Shown: piece after piece, positions 1-8,026 of the stretch
Layout: each line of letters begins with the position of its first letter
Position numbering within the stretch: the first letter of the stretch is position 1
NCBI RefSeq assembly: GCF_005845365.1
Contig: NZ_CP040509.1
Location: forward strand, 1,302,001-1,366,000
Length of the DNA stretch: 64,000 nucleotides
Reading direction: 5' to 3'
From: Rhodoluna limnophila
Lineage (GTDB): Bacteria > Actinomycetota > Actinomycetes > Actinomycetales > Microbacteriaceae
Program-made: the position numbers and the translations under genes
Notes under the pieces: model-generated
Seen by the model: the letters and a program-made list of their open reading frames with translations, nothing else
Database searches by the model: none
What the model was told of the DNA's origin: nothing

Positions 1-1032
1 CACCGACTGCAGAATGGTCAGCGTGGTGGTGGTTACCGCGTAGGCGTAGGTTGAGTTGAAGGCATCGATTAGCAGCGCGCCGGTGCCGTTGACGTCTACG
101 TTGGTGCCAGTGAATTCGTGCGGGCCATCGGTGGTCAAGGTGACACGGCCAGCTTCAACGCTGTAACCAATTACCTTGGCCGAGCCCGGCACAGTTTGAG
201 TTGCGTAGGCCTCGCCAACTGGCAAGTGGCGCACAGACACGTTTGGGTCTGCGTAGGTGTTGCTGCCGTCATCAGTGGTGGTTACCGGCTGGCCGTTTGC
301 TGCAACCTGAAGTCGTGACTTGAAGGCACTACCAACGGTTAAGTCACGGGCCAAGCACAGGCCATCGGTGGTTTCAAAGTGAACGTTGATGTCTGAGTCG
401 GTGGCGGTGTAACTGGTAACCGCGTTGGCCTCAAAGGTTGCTTGGGTGTTGTAGTTAAGGCCGGCGGTGCCAACTGGTAGGCCGTCGGCTGCACCCGGAA
501 TCACAAGCTTCGGGGCAACGGCAAAGGTCACATTTTCGTTGGTGTTGTTGGTCAGGCGGGCACTCCAGTATGGGTTGACATACTTGGCGCCAGCGCCGCC
601 ACCACAGGTCTTCATTGCCTCGGTCCATGCAATTTCTTGAGTCTGAGGAAGGGTGGTGCCGTAGCAAGGGCCATCACCGGTGACATACCAGTTGAACTGT
701 GCGTTCTGCGGGGTCAGGGTGGTGGTTAGGTTTGGAGCAAAGCTCAAGAGGTCGCCAACAGCAAGGTCGGTAACCATGGTTGATCCGTTTGAGCGGGTGT
801 CAAGGTAGGCGGCAACGTAAAGGCTCACGGTCTCGCCTGGGCGAACAACGGCGGTCTGTCCGTTGGCAACATCGCGGTTGACACGAACGTTGTACTTGAC
901 CGATGGCTCTGCGGCCTGGGCTGGTGAGGCGCTGATTGCAACCACACCGGTGAGGGCAAGGGCCAGCGTTGCCGCGATGGCGGCTGCGCGTTTTGATGCA
1001 AATTTGAAGGCTTTGGTTTGGCTGTTAAACAA
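1..1032 (-). CDS. secreted protein of unknown function, 5' part (runs off the left edge)
   Basis: An open frame of 344 codons is read without a stop from a TTG start at 1032 to the window edge, so the C-terminus is missing. TTG is the only start-like codon in the frame after the in-frame stop near 1194. Residues 1-40 form a signal peptide: basic stretch (KAFKFASKR), hydrophobic core, and an AQA-A type cleavage site. The mature part is rich in Thr, Asn and Val, as in beta-sandwich surface domains, and has several Cys residues. No known family was recognised. The start is only moderately sure, because the Shine-Dalgarno is weak (AGAAAG, about 12 nt upstream). Confidence 0.75.
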   Translation of the reverse strand, partial: MFNSQTKAFKFASKRAAAIAATLALALTGVVAISASPAQAAEPSVKYNVRVNRDVANGQTAVVRPGETVSLYVAAYLDTRSNGSTMVTDLAVGDLLSFAPNLTTTLTPQNAQFNWYVTGDGPCYGTTLPQTQEIAWTEAMKTCGGGAGAKYVNPYWSARLTNNTNENVTFAVAPKLVIPGAADGLPVGTAGLNYNTQATFEANAVTSYTATDSDINVHFETTDGLCLARDLTVGSAFKSRLQVAANGQPVTTTDDGSNTYADPNVSVRHLPVGEAYATQTVPGSAKVIGYSVEAGRVTLTTDGPHEFTGTNVDVNGTGALLIDAFNSTYAYAVTTTTLTILQSV

Positions 1033-1042
1033 TGAGTCACAA

Positions 1043-1125
1043 CACTTTCTAGTAACTTTGCCGCGCCTCTGGGCGGGGCTCGTTGTGAGCCTATGGCAGC
1101 CAAATTTTTGGTTTGCTAGAAAGTG
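1043..1125. repeat. 10-bp perfect inverted repeat flanking the leader of the secreted protein gene
   Basis: CACTTTCTAG at 1043-1052 is repeated as its exact reverse complement CTAGAAAGTG at 1116-1125, 63 nt apart. The pair lies just upstream of the TTG start at 1032. The stretch between them is GC-rich (around 1060-1080) and could form a further hairpin. It could be a pair of operator sites or the base of a long stem. The role is unknown. Confidence 0.4.
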
Positions 1126-1245
1126 ATTGGTGTCAAAGACAATGGTCTTGACAATTGTTGTGCTGAGAGCCTGTTTTGCTGGTTTTCTTTGTTATTCTCC
1201 GGCCGACAGGTGGACAGCCACCTATTTGGTTTTTTGTTTCTACAG
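1126..1245. other. intergenic region between tRNA-Pro and the secreted protein gene
   Basis: The stretch 1033-1433 has no protein gene. Besides the inverted repeat and tRNA-Pro it holds a TTGACA hexamer on the minus strand (about 1131-1136), a possible -35 box for the secreted protein gene. It also holds a short hairpin AGGTGG-ACAG-CCACCT at 1208-1223 followed by T-rich sequence on the plus strand. Nothing else was recognised. Confidence 0.3.
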
Positions 1246-1319
1246 TCGGGCTGACAGGATTTGAACCTGCGACCCCTTGTCCCCCAGACAAGTGCGCTAC
1301 CAAGCTGCGCTACAACCCG
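1246..1319 (-). tRNA. tRNA-Pro (anticodon GGG)
   Basis: The reverse complement folds as a cloverleaf of 74 nt. The acceptor arms CGGGTTG and CAGCCCG pair, with one G-U, and the discriminator base is A. The D stem is GCGC/GCGC, the anticodon stem CTTGT/ACAAG and the T stem GCAGG/CCTGT with loop TTCAAAT. The anticodon loop is CTGGGGG, giving anticodon GGG, which reads the proline codon CCC. No CCA is encoded at the 3' end. Confidence 0.95.
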
Positions 1320-1421
1320 TTGAGCCTTGGTTTGCCAACGATGAATTGGTTTACCAACTATGAAATAGTACGAGAAACGAAGCCCGGCTGAAAACTGAAG
1401 CCTATTGTCAGAGGTCAGTTC

Positions 1422-1427
1422 TACGCT
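1422..1427 (+). promoter_or_regulatory. -10 box of a leaderless promoter
   Basis: TACGCT lies exactly 6 nt before the ATG at 1434, and no Shine-Dalgarno is seen. The same spacing recurs at many other genes in the window. Confidence 0.4.
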
Positions 1428-1433
1428 TTGGCC

Positions 1434-1643
1434 ATGAGTGAAAAACCTATGGGCTGCTTGGCTGTGTTGTTTGGTGTCGGCGCAAACCGGCCAAACCCTG
1501 CACCTCCCGCAAGTAAATCAACTGATCCAACCGATGGCGGCATGTCCGAGGGTGACATCCACTCTGGGCCAGGTGGCTATGAGGGTATGGGTTACTCGGG
1601 TGGTTATGCCGCCGATTACTTTGACGAGGGTGACGAACGCTAG
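1434..1643 (+). CDS. small hypothetical protein (69 aa)
   Basis: This is a 69-residue protein with a hydrophobic N-terminal stretch (GCLAVLFGVGA) that includes a cysteine. It is followed by a Pro/Gly/Asp-rich, acidic tail. The ATG at 1434 was preferred over an upstream TTG at 1428 because a -10-like TACGCT sits 6 nt before it. The next gene starts 2 nt after its stop, which suggests one transcript. No family was recognised. A frame on the opposite strand (1447-1869) overlaps it, but it lacks a promoter or start context. Confidence 0.5.
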   Translation: MSEKPMGCLAVLFGVGANRPNPAPPASKSTDPTDGGMSEGDIHSGPGGYEGMGYSGGYAADYFDEGDER

Positions 1644-1645
1644 TC

Positions 1646-2080
1646 GTGCGTAATCGGTTTTGGCTGCGGGTTGGGGTTGCAGCCGCCTTAGCGGCTGTGC
1701 CTGCGATCTTCGCGTTTTCATTTCTAAGCCTGACCGAAGACTCAGCTTTGCTGGCAGACCCTACGCCAATCGATTCGACTGCAAGCGACGTGTTGAGCTG
1801 GAATTGGCACGAGCCCGAGCGAGAGTGTGAGCACTTTGTCTCTTGCACTTTCATCGAAGTTGAAAACACCGCGCGGTGCCCAGATCAGATCTTCATTCCG
1901 ATGTTTGTCAGCGATGAGCAGCAAAATCGAGTGACCTGGTCCGACCTAATTCTTGATTCGCCAAGACAGCGGGGCACGGCGGTGGTTGAAGTCGGCGTGA
2001 ACATCGAGGACTTCAGCTACTTCAATGTTGGTGAAATAACCTGCACTGTCGGCCCGCCGACCCTTGAACTGAAAATCTAG
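1646..2080 (+). CDS. predicted secreted or membrane-anchored protein of unknown function (144 aa)
   Basis: The gene starts with GTG 2 nt after the stop of the 69-aa gene, so translation is probably coupled. Residues 3-29 (RFWLRVGVAAALAAVPAIF and onward) form a signal peptide or anchor. The extracellular part contains four Cys (at least three near CEHFVSC and RC), which may form disulfides. It ends with ITCTVGPPTLELKI. No known family was recognised. Confidence 0.6.
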   Translation: MRNRFWLRVGVAAALAAVPAIFAFSFLSLTEDSALLADPTPIDSTASDVLSWNWHEPERECEHFVSCTFIEVENTARCPDQIFIPMFVSDEQQNRVTWSDLILDSPRQRGTAVVEVGVNIEDFSYFNVGEITCTVGPPTLELKI

Positions 2081-2154
2081 CCCCGACTCACCGCGTATCT
2101 GAATAGTACTTTGAGCTGCGGAAAGGCAGCCTTTTCCTGGCGGCATTTCGACAG

Positions 2155-2160
2155 TAGATT
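2155..2160 (+). promoter_or_regulatory. -10 box of a leaderless promoter
   Basis: TAGATT is placed 6 nt before the ATG at 2167, and no Shine-Dalgarno is seen. Confidence 0.45.
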
Positions 2161-2166
2161 GACCTC

Positions 2167-2442
2167 ATGAATAAGAGTTTGAAAAAGTTGCGCCAGCGCA
2201 CCAAGTTCTTTGCCTATATCCTTTACGGATCAATCGGCATCAGCGTAGTTGCATTTATAGCCCAGGTAATTCTGCAGCTAAATGGGTCAGCCTCTAGTGA
2301 CCCAGCCATGGCCTTCTGGATTTCAGTTGCCGGGTTCTTCAGTAGCCTTTGGGCCTACGCCGGAGGAATCTGGCTGACTTCAAGTTTCTTTCTCTGGTCG
2401 ACCGAAGCAATCATCGATGCTCTTGAGAAAAAGACCGAATGA
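2167..2442 (+). CDS. small integral membrane protein (91 aa)
   Basis: A basic N-terminus (KSLKKLRQRTK) is followed by two hydrophobic segments at about residues 15-37 and 46-76. The protein is therefore probably a two-helix inner-membrane protein. Its stop overlaps the start of the phosphoribosyltransferase gene by 4 nt (ATGA), so the two are probably co-translated. No family was recognised and no function is proposed. Confidence 0.6.
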   Translation: MNKSLKKLRQRTKFFAYILYGSIGISVVAFIAQVILQLNGSASSDPAMAFWISVAGFFSSLWAYAGGIWLTSSFFLWSTEAIIDALEKKTE

Positions 2443-3080
2443 CTTTTTACCGCAACCGCACTGACGCCGGGCAGCAACTTGCCGGCGCGGTCATCGCGCG
2501 CTTGGGCCCAAACCCGGCCAACGCAATCGTGCTTGCGCTTCCGCGCGGTGGGGTCCCGGTGGCGAGTGAGGTTGCGAGGCAAAGCGGTGTTGCATTAGAC
2601 CTTCTAATAGTGCGCAAACTGGGTATGCCTTTTGACCCCGAGTTTGCCTTTGGTGCAATTGGCCCGGGCGGTGCCTGCTATCTGAACCCAGATGTTTTGG
2701 AGAGGCACGCAATCAGTGACGAGCAAATCAATCAAGTGCGCGAGTCTGAGGCCGCCGAGCTTGCCCGACGTGAACATCTATATAGAGGTAATCGGGAGTT
2801 TCCTAACCTCGATGGCAAAACAGTGATTGTGGTTGACGACGGTATTGCCACCGGAGCATCGATCAAGGCTGCGTTGCTGGCGCTCAAATCATTGAAACCT
2901 GGCAAGGTGGTTTTGGCGGTGCCGGTGGCGCCCAAAGAATCGGTGCCTGAATTCACCCAATTAGTTGACGAATTTATTTGCCCGCTGACCCCAGAGCACC
3001 TGGGTTCGGTTGGCGAGCACTACGCCGAGTTTGGTCAGGTGACTGATGCCGAAGTGTTAAACCTGAGTAACAGAGGGTAA
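2439..3080 (+). CDS. phosphoribosyltransferase family protein
   Basis: This is a 213-aa PRTase-fold protein. The PRPP-binding motif VIVVDDGIATGAS is at residues 129-141, with two acidic residues before the loop, as is usual. An early ALPRGGVPVA stretch (residues 33-42) and the LGMPFDPEFAFGAIG region resemble the stand-alone PRTases often annotated only as 'phosphoribosyltransferase', some of which occur next to erythromycin-esterase-like proteins. The substrate base cannot be told from the sequence. The start overlaps the preceding membrane-protein gene by 4 nt. Confidence 0.85.
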   Translation: MTFYRNRTDAGQQLAGAVIARLGPNPANAIVLALPRGGVPVASEVARQSGVALDLLIVRKLGMPFDPEFAFGAIGPGGACYLNPDVLERHAISDEQINQVRESEAAELARREHLYRGNREFPNLDGKTVIVVDDGIATGASIKAALLALKSLKPGKVVLAVPVAPKESVPEFTQLVDEFICPLTPEHLGSVGEHYAEFGQVTDAEVLNLSNRG

Positions 3081-3187
3081 ACAAGTTTGCCAACGTCAGT
3101 GGGTGCAGGCAGAGTTATCTCAAAGGAATTCGCAGGCACAAACCTGAATTCACCACCTAAGAACACAATTCATTGAGGGAGCATCGC

Positions 3188-4033
3188 ATGACATCATCAA
3201 AGCGTTTCAAGACCGGGCTAGTTGCCCTGGCCACCGCCACCGCCCTGCTACTAGCCGGTTGCGCATCAGCCACCCCAGAGCCAACCGAGTCAACTGACGC
3301 ACTGCCGACCCTGACCGCCGGCAAGCTAACCATCGGAACCGGCGAGCCAGCCTATGAGCCATGGGTTGTTGGCGACGCCCCAGAGTCTGGCGAGGGCTTT
3401 GAAGCTGCCGTTGCCTATGCCGTTGCCGAAGAGCTTGGCTTTGCCGCCAGCGATGTTGTTTGGGTGCGCACCACTTTTGACGAGGCAATTGCGCCTGGCC
3501 TAAAGAACTTTGACTTCAACTTGCAGCAGTATTCAATCACCGATGAGCGCAAGGCTGCCGTTGACTTCTCGAGCCCGTACTATGAGACCACCCAGACTGT
3601 GATCACCGTTGAGGGTTCAGCAGCTGCCGGTGCAACCACCGTTGCAGAGCTAAAGGGCTTGCAGATTGGTGCCGCCACCGGAACCACCAGCTTTGCTGCC
3701 ATCGAATCAGTGATCAAGCCAACCGCAGGCGCAAAGGCATTCAACTCAAACGATGACGCAAAGGCTGCTCTAGAGGCCGGCCAGATTGACGCCATCGTGG
3801 TTGACCTGCCAACCGCGCTTTACCTAACCGCAGTTGAGCTAACCGGCGGCAAGATTGTTGGTCAGCTTTCAGGTGCTGCTGTGGGCGACCAGTTTGGCCT
3901 AGTGCTAGACAAGGACAGCCCTCTAACCGCAGCTGTTACCGCAGCGGTTGACCGCCTGCGCGCCAGTGGCAAGCTGCAAGAACTAGCCGATCAGTGGCTA
4001 GCCGACTACGCCGGTGCACCGGTTCTGAAGTAA
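3188..4033 (+). CDS. amino-acid ABC transporter substrate-binding lipoprotein
   Basis: This 281-aa protein belongs to the family 3 periplasmic binding proteins. It has a lipobox LAGC with the lipidated Cys at residue 25, followed by a Thr/Pro/Glu-rich linker and then LTAGKLTIGTGEPAYEPW. Later motifs (DFNLQQYSIT, VDFSSPYY, AATGTTS) are typical of polar amino-acid binders. The ATG at 3188 was chosen because GGGAG lies 7 nt upstream and it gives a standard signal peptide. It is the first gene of an ABC operon with the permease and ATPase downstream. The exact amino acid is unknown. Confidence 0.9.
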   Translation: MTSSKRFKTGLVALATATALLLAGCASATPEPTESTDALPTLTAGKLTIGTGEPAYEPWVVGDAPESGEGFEAAVAYAVAEELGFAASDVVWVRTTFDEAIAPGLKNFDFNLQQYSITDERKAAVDFSSPYYETTQTVITVEGSAAAGATTVAELKGLQIGAATGTTSFAAIESVIKPTAGAKAFNSNDDAKAALEAGQIDAIVVDLPTALYLTAVELTGGKIVGQLSGAAVGDQFGLVLDKDSPLTAAVTAAVDRLRASGKLQELADQWLADYAGAPVLK

Positions 4034-4049
4034 TACCAACTGTTAGATT

Positions 4050-4076
4050 GGGGAGGTAGTCACTGACTGCCTCCCC
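4050..4076 (+). terminator. hairpin between binding-protein and permease genes (attenuator-like)
   Basis: GGGGAGGTAGTC pairs with GACTGCCTCCCC, with one G-U pair, over a short loop. A weak T-rich tail (TTCAGTTTTC) follows. It lies in the 75-nt gap before the permease gene, so it could terminate or process most transcripts. That would give more binding protein than permease. Confidence 0.6.
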
Positions 4077-4108
4077 TTCAGTTTTCGCCCAATTACCGAA
4101 AGCAAAAA

Positions 4109-4975
4109 ATGGCCAGCGAGACCCGCGAATACCAGCCCTCAGAGGCTGAACTTGCTCGCCGGGTTTATCGCGCCAGCAAAAAGCGCCGCTCAACCCTGGT
4201 GTCATTTATCAGCACTGTGGTCTTTGCTGCGGTTGCAGTTTTAGCGCTCGTAAACACACCCGGATGGGAGCGCGTCTCAACCTCATTCTTCGACTGGGAC
4301 ACCGCGATCGGGGCTTTCCCGCGCGTACTCGAAGGCCTTTGGCTAAACCTTCGGGTTTTGGTTTTTGCGGTTATCGGTGTGCTGATTTTTGGCCTGCTGC
4401 TGGCCATTATGCGCACGCTGCGCAACCCAGTGTTTTTTCCGCTGCGCATCTTTGCCCGCGGTTATGTTGACTTTTTCAGAGGCCTGCCACTCATCATCGT
4501 GCTCTACATTGTGGGCTTCGGAATCCCTGGTTTGCGCCTTGAATTCTTAGGTCGAATCCCGGCCGAGGTGCTTGGCACAGTTGCCCTGATTCTCACCTAC
4601 TCGGCTTATGTGTCTGAGGTGTTTAGAGCCGGCATCGAGAGCATCCACCCATCGCAGCGGTTGGCCGCCCGCTCACTGGGCCTCAGCTATTCAAAGACCA
4701 TGCGCCTGGTGGTTTTGCCGCAGGCGGTTAGGCGCGTTGCCCCACCACTGATGAACGACTTTGTGGCTCTGCAAAAAGACGTTGGCTTGATCTCAATTTT
4801 GGGTGCGGTTGATGCCGTGCGCGGTGCCCAGATTGAGGTGGCCAAGTATGCCAACTTCACGCCCTATGTTGTTGCCGGTCTGTTGTTTGTGCTGCTGGCA
4901 ATTCCATCGGTGCGCTTTGCCGACCGGATTAGCCAAAAGTATGCTCAGCGCGAGCAAGCAGGGAGCGCCCTTTGA
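4109..4975 (+). CDS. amino-acid ABC transporter permease
   Basis: This 288-aa permease is of the His/Glu/Gln type (HisMQ family). A cytoplasmic N-terminus is followed by a helix at residues 30-50 and the core helices from about 80. The EAA loop region is visible as YSAYVSEVFRAGIESIHPSQRLAARSLGLS (around residues 165-195), which contacts the ATPase. It has one permease gene only, so the transporter is probably a homodimer. GAAAG just upstream serves as Shine-Dalgarno. Its stop overlaps the ATPase start by 4 nt. Confidence 0.9.
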   Translation: MASETREYQPSEAELARRVYRASKKRRSTLVSFISTVVFAAVAVLALVNTPGWERVSTSFFDWDTAIGAFPRVLEGLWLNLRVLVFAVIGVLIFGLLLAIMRTLRNPVFFPLRIFARGYVDFFRGLPLIIVLYIVGFGIPGLRLEFLGRIPAEVLGTVALILTYSAYVSEVFRAGIESIHPSQRLAARSLGLSYSKTMRLVVLPQAVRRVAPPLMNDFVALQKDVGLISILGAVDAVRGAQIEVAKYANFTPYVVAGLLFVLLAIPSVRFADRISQKYAQREQAGSAL

Positions 4976-5760
4976 GCCCCAGCAACCTAAACCAGCCGGG
5001 CGCGGTGACCGAGATTGACTGGTCTAACCCGCGACTAAAAGTGCGCAATTTACGTAAGCAATATGACGAGCGCGTGATTTTGAATGGCGTTGACCTCGAG
5101 ATTTATCCGGGTCAAATTGTGGCCCTGATTGGGTCATCTGGCTCGGGCAAATCAACCATGCTGCGCTGCATCAACCTGATTGAAGAAATCAGTGACGGGC
5201 AAATTTGGCTTGAAGGGCGCGACATCAGTGTTGCCGGCATTGATCAGGATGAAGTTCGCCGCGATGTTGGCATGGTTTTTCAGTCATACAACCTCTTTGC
5301 GCACCTGAGCATTCTTGACAACATCACGCTGGCGCTGCGCCACGTGCAGGGCAAGACCAAGGCTGAGGCCGACGAGGTTGCAATGCAGTGGCTATCGCGA
5401 ATTGGCTTGGCTGATAAGGCAAAGTCCTTCCCCGATAAACTCTCGGGCGGCCAGCAGCAGCGCACGGCAATTGTGCGGGCGGTGGCTTTGAACCCCAAGC
5501 TTTTGCTGCTTGATGAGGTGACCAGCGCGCTTGACCCTGAGCTGGTTGGTGAGGTGCTTGAGCTGATTCGCGACCTCAAAAAATCGGGCACGACCATCAT
5601 CATGGCAACTCACGAAATGTCTTTTGCCCGCGATGTTGCCGACTGGGTGGTCTTTTTAGATCAGGGCGCGATTGTTGAAGAGGGTGAAGCGGCAGAGTTT
5701 TTTGCCAACCCAAAGCAGCCGCGCACCAAAGAGTTTTTGACCCGCTTGCAGATTTTGTAA
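4972..5760 (+). CDS. amino-acid ABC transporter ATP-binding protein
   Basis: This 262-aa ABC ATPase has Walker A GSSGSGKST near residue 54, the Q-loop in VFQSYNLFAHLS, signature LSGGQQQR and Walker B LLLLDEVTSALDPE, with the switch His in MATHEMS. The DEVTSALDPE form is common in GlnQ/HisP-type ATPases. The start is TTG at 4972, overlapping the permease stop, with AGGGAG 7 nt upstream. A GTG at 5005 is a less likely alternative. It powers uptake together with the two preceding genes. Confidence 0.9.
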   Translation: MSPSNLNQPGAVTEIDWSNPRLKVRNLRKQYDERVILNGVDLEIYPGQIVALIGSSGSGKSTMLRCINLIEEISDGQIWLEGRDISVAGIDQDEVRRDVGMVFQSYNLFAHLSILDNITLALRHVQGKTKAEADEVAMQWLSRIGLADKAKSFPDKLSGGQQQRTAIVRAVALNPKLLLLDEVTSALDPELVGEVLELIRDLKKSGTTIIMATHEMSFARDVADWVVFLDQGAIVEEGEAAEFFANPKQPRTKEFLTRLQIL

Positions 5761-5768
5761 TTCGCGCT

Positions 5769-7244
5769 CTAGTAGCGGTATTGCTCAGGTTTGTATGGGC
5801 CTTCAACTGGCACAGAAATATAACCAGCCTGGCGCTCACTCAGTTTGGTCAGCGAAACCCCAAGGGCTGGCAGGTGCAACCTGGCAACTTTTTCGTCGGC
5901 TAGTTTGCCAATCAAATGCACCCGTGGCTCAAGGTTGGCGGCGTTTTCGGCAAGCTCAATCTGGGCCATGGCCTGGTTGGTGAACGACGCACTCATCACA
6001 AAACTCGGGTGGCCGGTGGCATTGCCGAGGTTCATCACGCGCCCCTCGCTGAGCAGCAAAATTGAGCGGCCGTTTGGCAGAGTCCATTGGTCAACCAGCG
6101 GCTTAATTTGAACCTTCTGGGCGCCGGGCAGTGCTTCAAGCCCGTGCATGTCAATCTCGTTATCGAAGTGACCGACGTTGGCCAAAATGGCCAGGTTCTT
6201 CAGCTTCAAAAAATGCTCGGGTCTGACTATGTCAATATTGCCGGTGGCGGTGATCACAAAGTCCAGCTGCTCAATAACCTCTTCAAGCTGGGCAACCTGG
6301 TAGCCATCCATGGCCGCCTGCAGAGCGCAAATCGGGTCAATTTCACCGATGATTACGCGCGCACCCTGACCCGCCAGCGCCTCGGCGCATCCCTTGCCAA
6401 CGTCTCCATAGCCGGCAACAAAGGCCACTTTTCCACCGATGAGAACATCGGTCGCGCGGTTTAGGCCGTCAACCAGTGAGTGACGAATGCCGTATTTGTT
6501 GTCGAACTTTGATTTGGTCACGGCGTCGTTGACGTTGATCACCGGAAACTTGAGTTCGCCCTTGCGTGAGAGCTCTTCAAGGCGCTGAATGCCGGTGGTG
6601 GTTTCTTCACTGGCACCAATCATCTGGCTAACCAGCGTGGCAAAACGGGTTGGGTTTTTGGTCTGTGAGGCGGCAAGTAGTTCGCGAACAATCTCGTGCT
6701 CGGATTCGATCCATGAATTTTGCATATGCAAAACGCCAGACTTTTCAAATTCAATGCCCTGGTGAACCAAGTAAATCAGGTCGCCACCGTCATCGATGAT
6801 GCTGGTTGGGCCCAGGTGTGTGTTGCCCTCGGCGTCAGGGTAGTTTGACCAATCCAGAATCTGGTCCAGGCACCACCAAAACTCTTTCGAGCTCTCGCCC
6901 TTCCAACCAAACACTGAAATTCCGGCCGGCGCCTCGGGGGTGCCGGTGCCAACAACCAGGGCGGCAGCAGCTTCATCCTGGCTAGAGAAGATGTTGCAGC
7001 TGGCCAAACGCACGCGGGCACCAAGGGCCACCAGGGTCTCGACCAAAACGGCCGTTTGCACGGTGATTGACAGCGATACTGAGATGCGCGCCCCGGATAG
7101 CGGCTGGCTCTGGGCATACTCGGCACGAACTGCCATGAGTCCAGGCATCTCGTTTTGGGCCAGGCTAATTTGGTGGCGGCCTGTCTCGGCAAGTGAAATG
7201 TCGGCGATTGAAAAGTTAGTTGAAGTAATTCCGCGGTGACTCAC
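5769..7244 (-). CDS. ahcY: S-adenosylhomocysteinase (adenosylhomocysteinase)
   Basis: This 491-aa enzyme reversibly hydrolyses S-adenosylhomocysteine to adenosine and homocysteine, removing the inhibitory by-product of SAM-dependent methylation. Family marks are [18 protein letters not shown] in the substrate domain, the NAD-binding segment [18 protein letters not shown] and the canonical C-terminus [10 protein letters not shown]. The length fits the family. The start is GTG at 7244 with AGAGAGGA as Shine-Dalgarno. That Shine-Dalgarno lies in a small self-complementary stem, downstream of a larger hairpin. Confidence 0.97.
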   Translation of the reverse strand: MSHRGITSTNFSIADISLAETGRHQISLAQNEMPGLMAVRAEYAQSQPLSGARISVSLSITVQTAVLVETLVALGARVRLASCNIFSSQDEAAAALVVGTGTPEAPAGISVFGWKGESSKEFWWCLDQILDWSNYPDAEGNTHLGPTSIIDDGGDLIYLVHQGIEFEKSGVLHMQNSWIESEHEIVRELLAASQTKNPTRFATLVSQMIGASEETTTGIQRLEELSRKGELKFPVINVNDAVTKSKFDNKYGIRHSLVDGLNRATDVLIGGKVAFVAGYGDVGKGCAEALAGQGARVIIGEIDPICALQAAMDGYQVAQLEEVIEQLDFVITATGNIDIVRPEHFLKLKNLAILANVGHFDNEIDMHGLEALPGAQKVQIKPLVDQWTLPNGRSILLLSEGRVMNLGNATGHPSFVMSASFTNQAMAQIELAENAANLEPRVHLIGKLADEKVARLHLPALGVSLTKLSERQAGYISVPVEGPYKPEQYRY

Positions 7245-7246
7245 GG

Positions 7247-7304
7247 TGAATCCTCTCTAGAGGACCCCCGGCCCTCATGTTCAGTCTGTCATGAGAGCGC
7301 GGGG
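7247..7304 (-). promoter_or_regulatory. structured leader upstream of ahcY
   Basis: On the minus strand a long hairpin (7304-7266) has an outer CCCCG/CGGGG and an inner CTCATG/CATGAG stem around a 10-nt loop. A second stem TCCTCT-AG-AGAGGA follows at about 7262-7249 and covers the Shine-Dalgarno. There is no T tract, so it is not a classic terminator of the gene upstream. It could control ahcY translation, but it does not match a SAM or SAH riboswitch consensus that I know. Confidence 0.4.
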
Positions 7305-7327
7305 AACCCGAGAAATGAGTCGTTTGG

Positions 7328-7999
7328 TTACTGAACGTTAAAGAAGTAGTACTTGTTGTCCCAAGAGCTTGGAATCAGAACCATTTGGCTTGGGTCTTTC
7401 GAAATGTCCAACTGCACGTATAGGCTGCCGGTGTCGCTGAAACCCGGCATGATTGCAATGTCACCTAGGTCATCAGAAACTGTCGGCCCGAAGATGCCTT
7501 GGGAAATAAGTTTTCCGCCAGCCACTACGCCCACCTCAGCAATGTATGGTTCTTCGGTTTCATCACCCATGTTGGTAGCTGTGACGTTGAACTGAACCCA
7601 GCGGGTTGTTGCTTCAGGGTCAGGAATACCGTCGTAGTTATCGTCGTAAGTGCAGCCGTCGTTAAACATGTTTTCTGAACATACGTACCAAGATGCGTCG
7701 TCAACGTATTCGTTGAAGGTGAACTTGAAGTTTCCGATTTTTAGAGATGTTCCAACTGGTACAGGTCGCTTTGCACTGCCAAGCGCGGGTGCCGTGGAGG
7801 TGAGTTTCCAAACCTTTTTGCTACCTGACTTCACACACGTGTAGGTCTTTAGGCCGACCGTGGATTTTTTGTTTAGCGTTGTGCATTTGGCGCCGGCCTT
7901 AACTGTTGCGGCCTCTGTTGCGCCAATCCCCGATGAAAGGACCAGACCTAGCGCAAGAGCAATTGCACCGAAACTTTTACCGATTGTGATTGTTGCCAT
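7328..7999 (-). CDS. secreted protein with C-terminal beta-sandwich-like region
   Basis: This 223-aa protein has a signal peptide ending near AATEAATV. A short basic module follows with paired Cys (AKCTTLNKK, YTCVKSGSKKVWKLT). The larger C-terminal region (residues 75-223) resembles DUF4352-like extracellular domains in its layout (VGTSLKIGNFKFTFNEY, WVQFNVTATNMGDE). It contains a short acidic NYDGIPDPE stretch that might bind calcium. GGGGG serves as Shine-Dalgarno ahead of the ATG at 7999. The function is unknown. Confidence 0.7.
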   Translation of the reverse strand: MATITIGKSFGAIALALGLVLSSGIGATEAATVKAGAKCTTLNKKSTVGLKTYTCVKSGSKKVWKLTSTAPALGSAKRPVPVGTSLKIGNFKFTFNEYVDDASWYVCSENMFNDGCTYDDNYDGIPDPEATTRWVQFNVTATNMGDETEEPYIAEVGVVAGGKLISQGIFGPTVSDDLGDIAIMPGFSDTGSLYVQLDISKDPSQMVLIPSSWDNKYYFFNVQ

Positions 8000-8026
8000 T
8001 TCGATACCCCCATATCGTTCAGTTAT

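Noticed and set aside
1208-1223. Hairpin AGGTGG-ACAG-CCACCT as a terminator
   Set aside because: It has a T-rich tail only on the plus strand, where no upstream gene exists, so it could not be tied to a transcript.
1447-1869. 140-aa frame on the minus strand
   Set aside because: It overlaps two plus-strand genes that have a promoter-like box and coupled starts. Its protein has no recognisable fold.
7245-7340. SAM or SAH riboswitch upstream of ahcY
   Set aside because: A structured leader is present, but the conserved cores of the SAM-I, SAM-IV and SAH classes that I know are not seen. It was recorded only as an unclassified leader.
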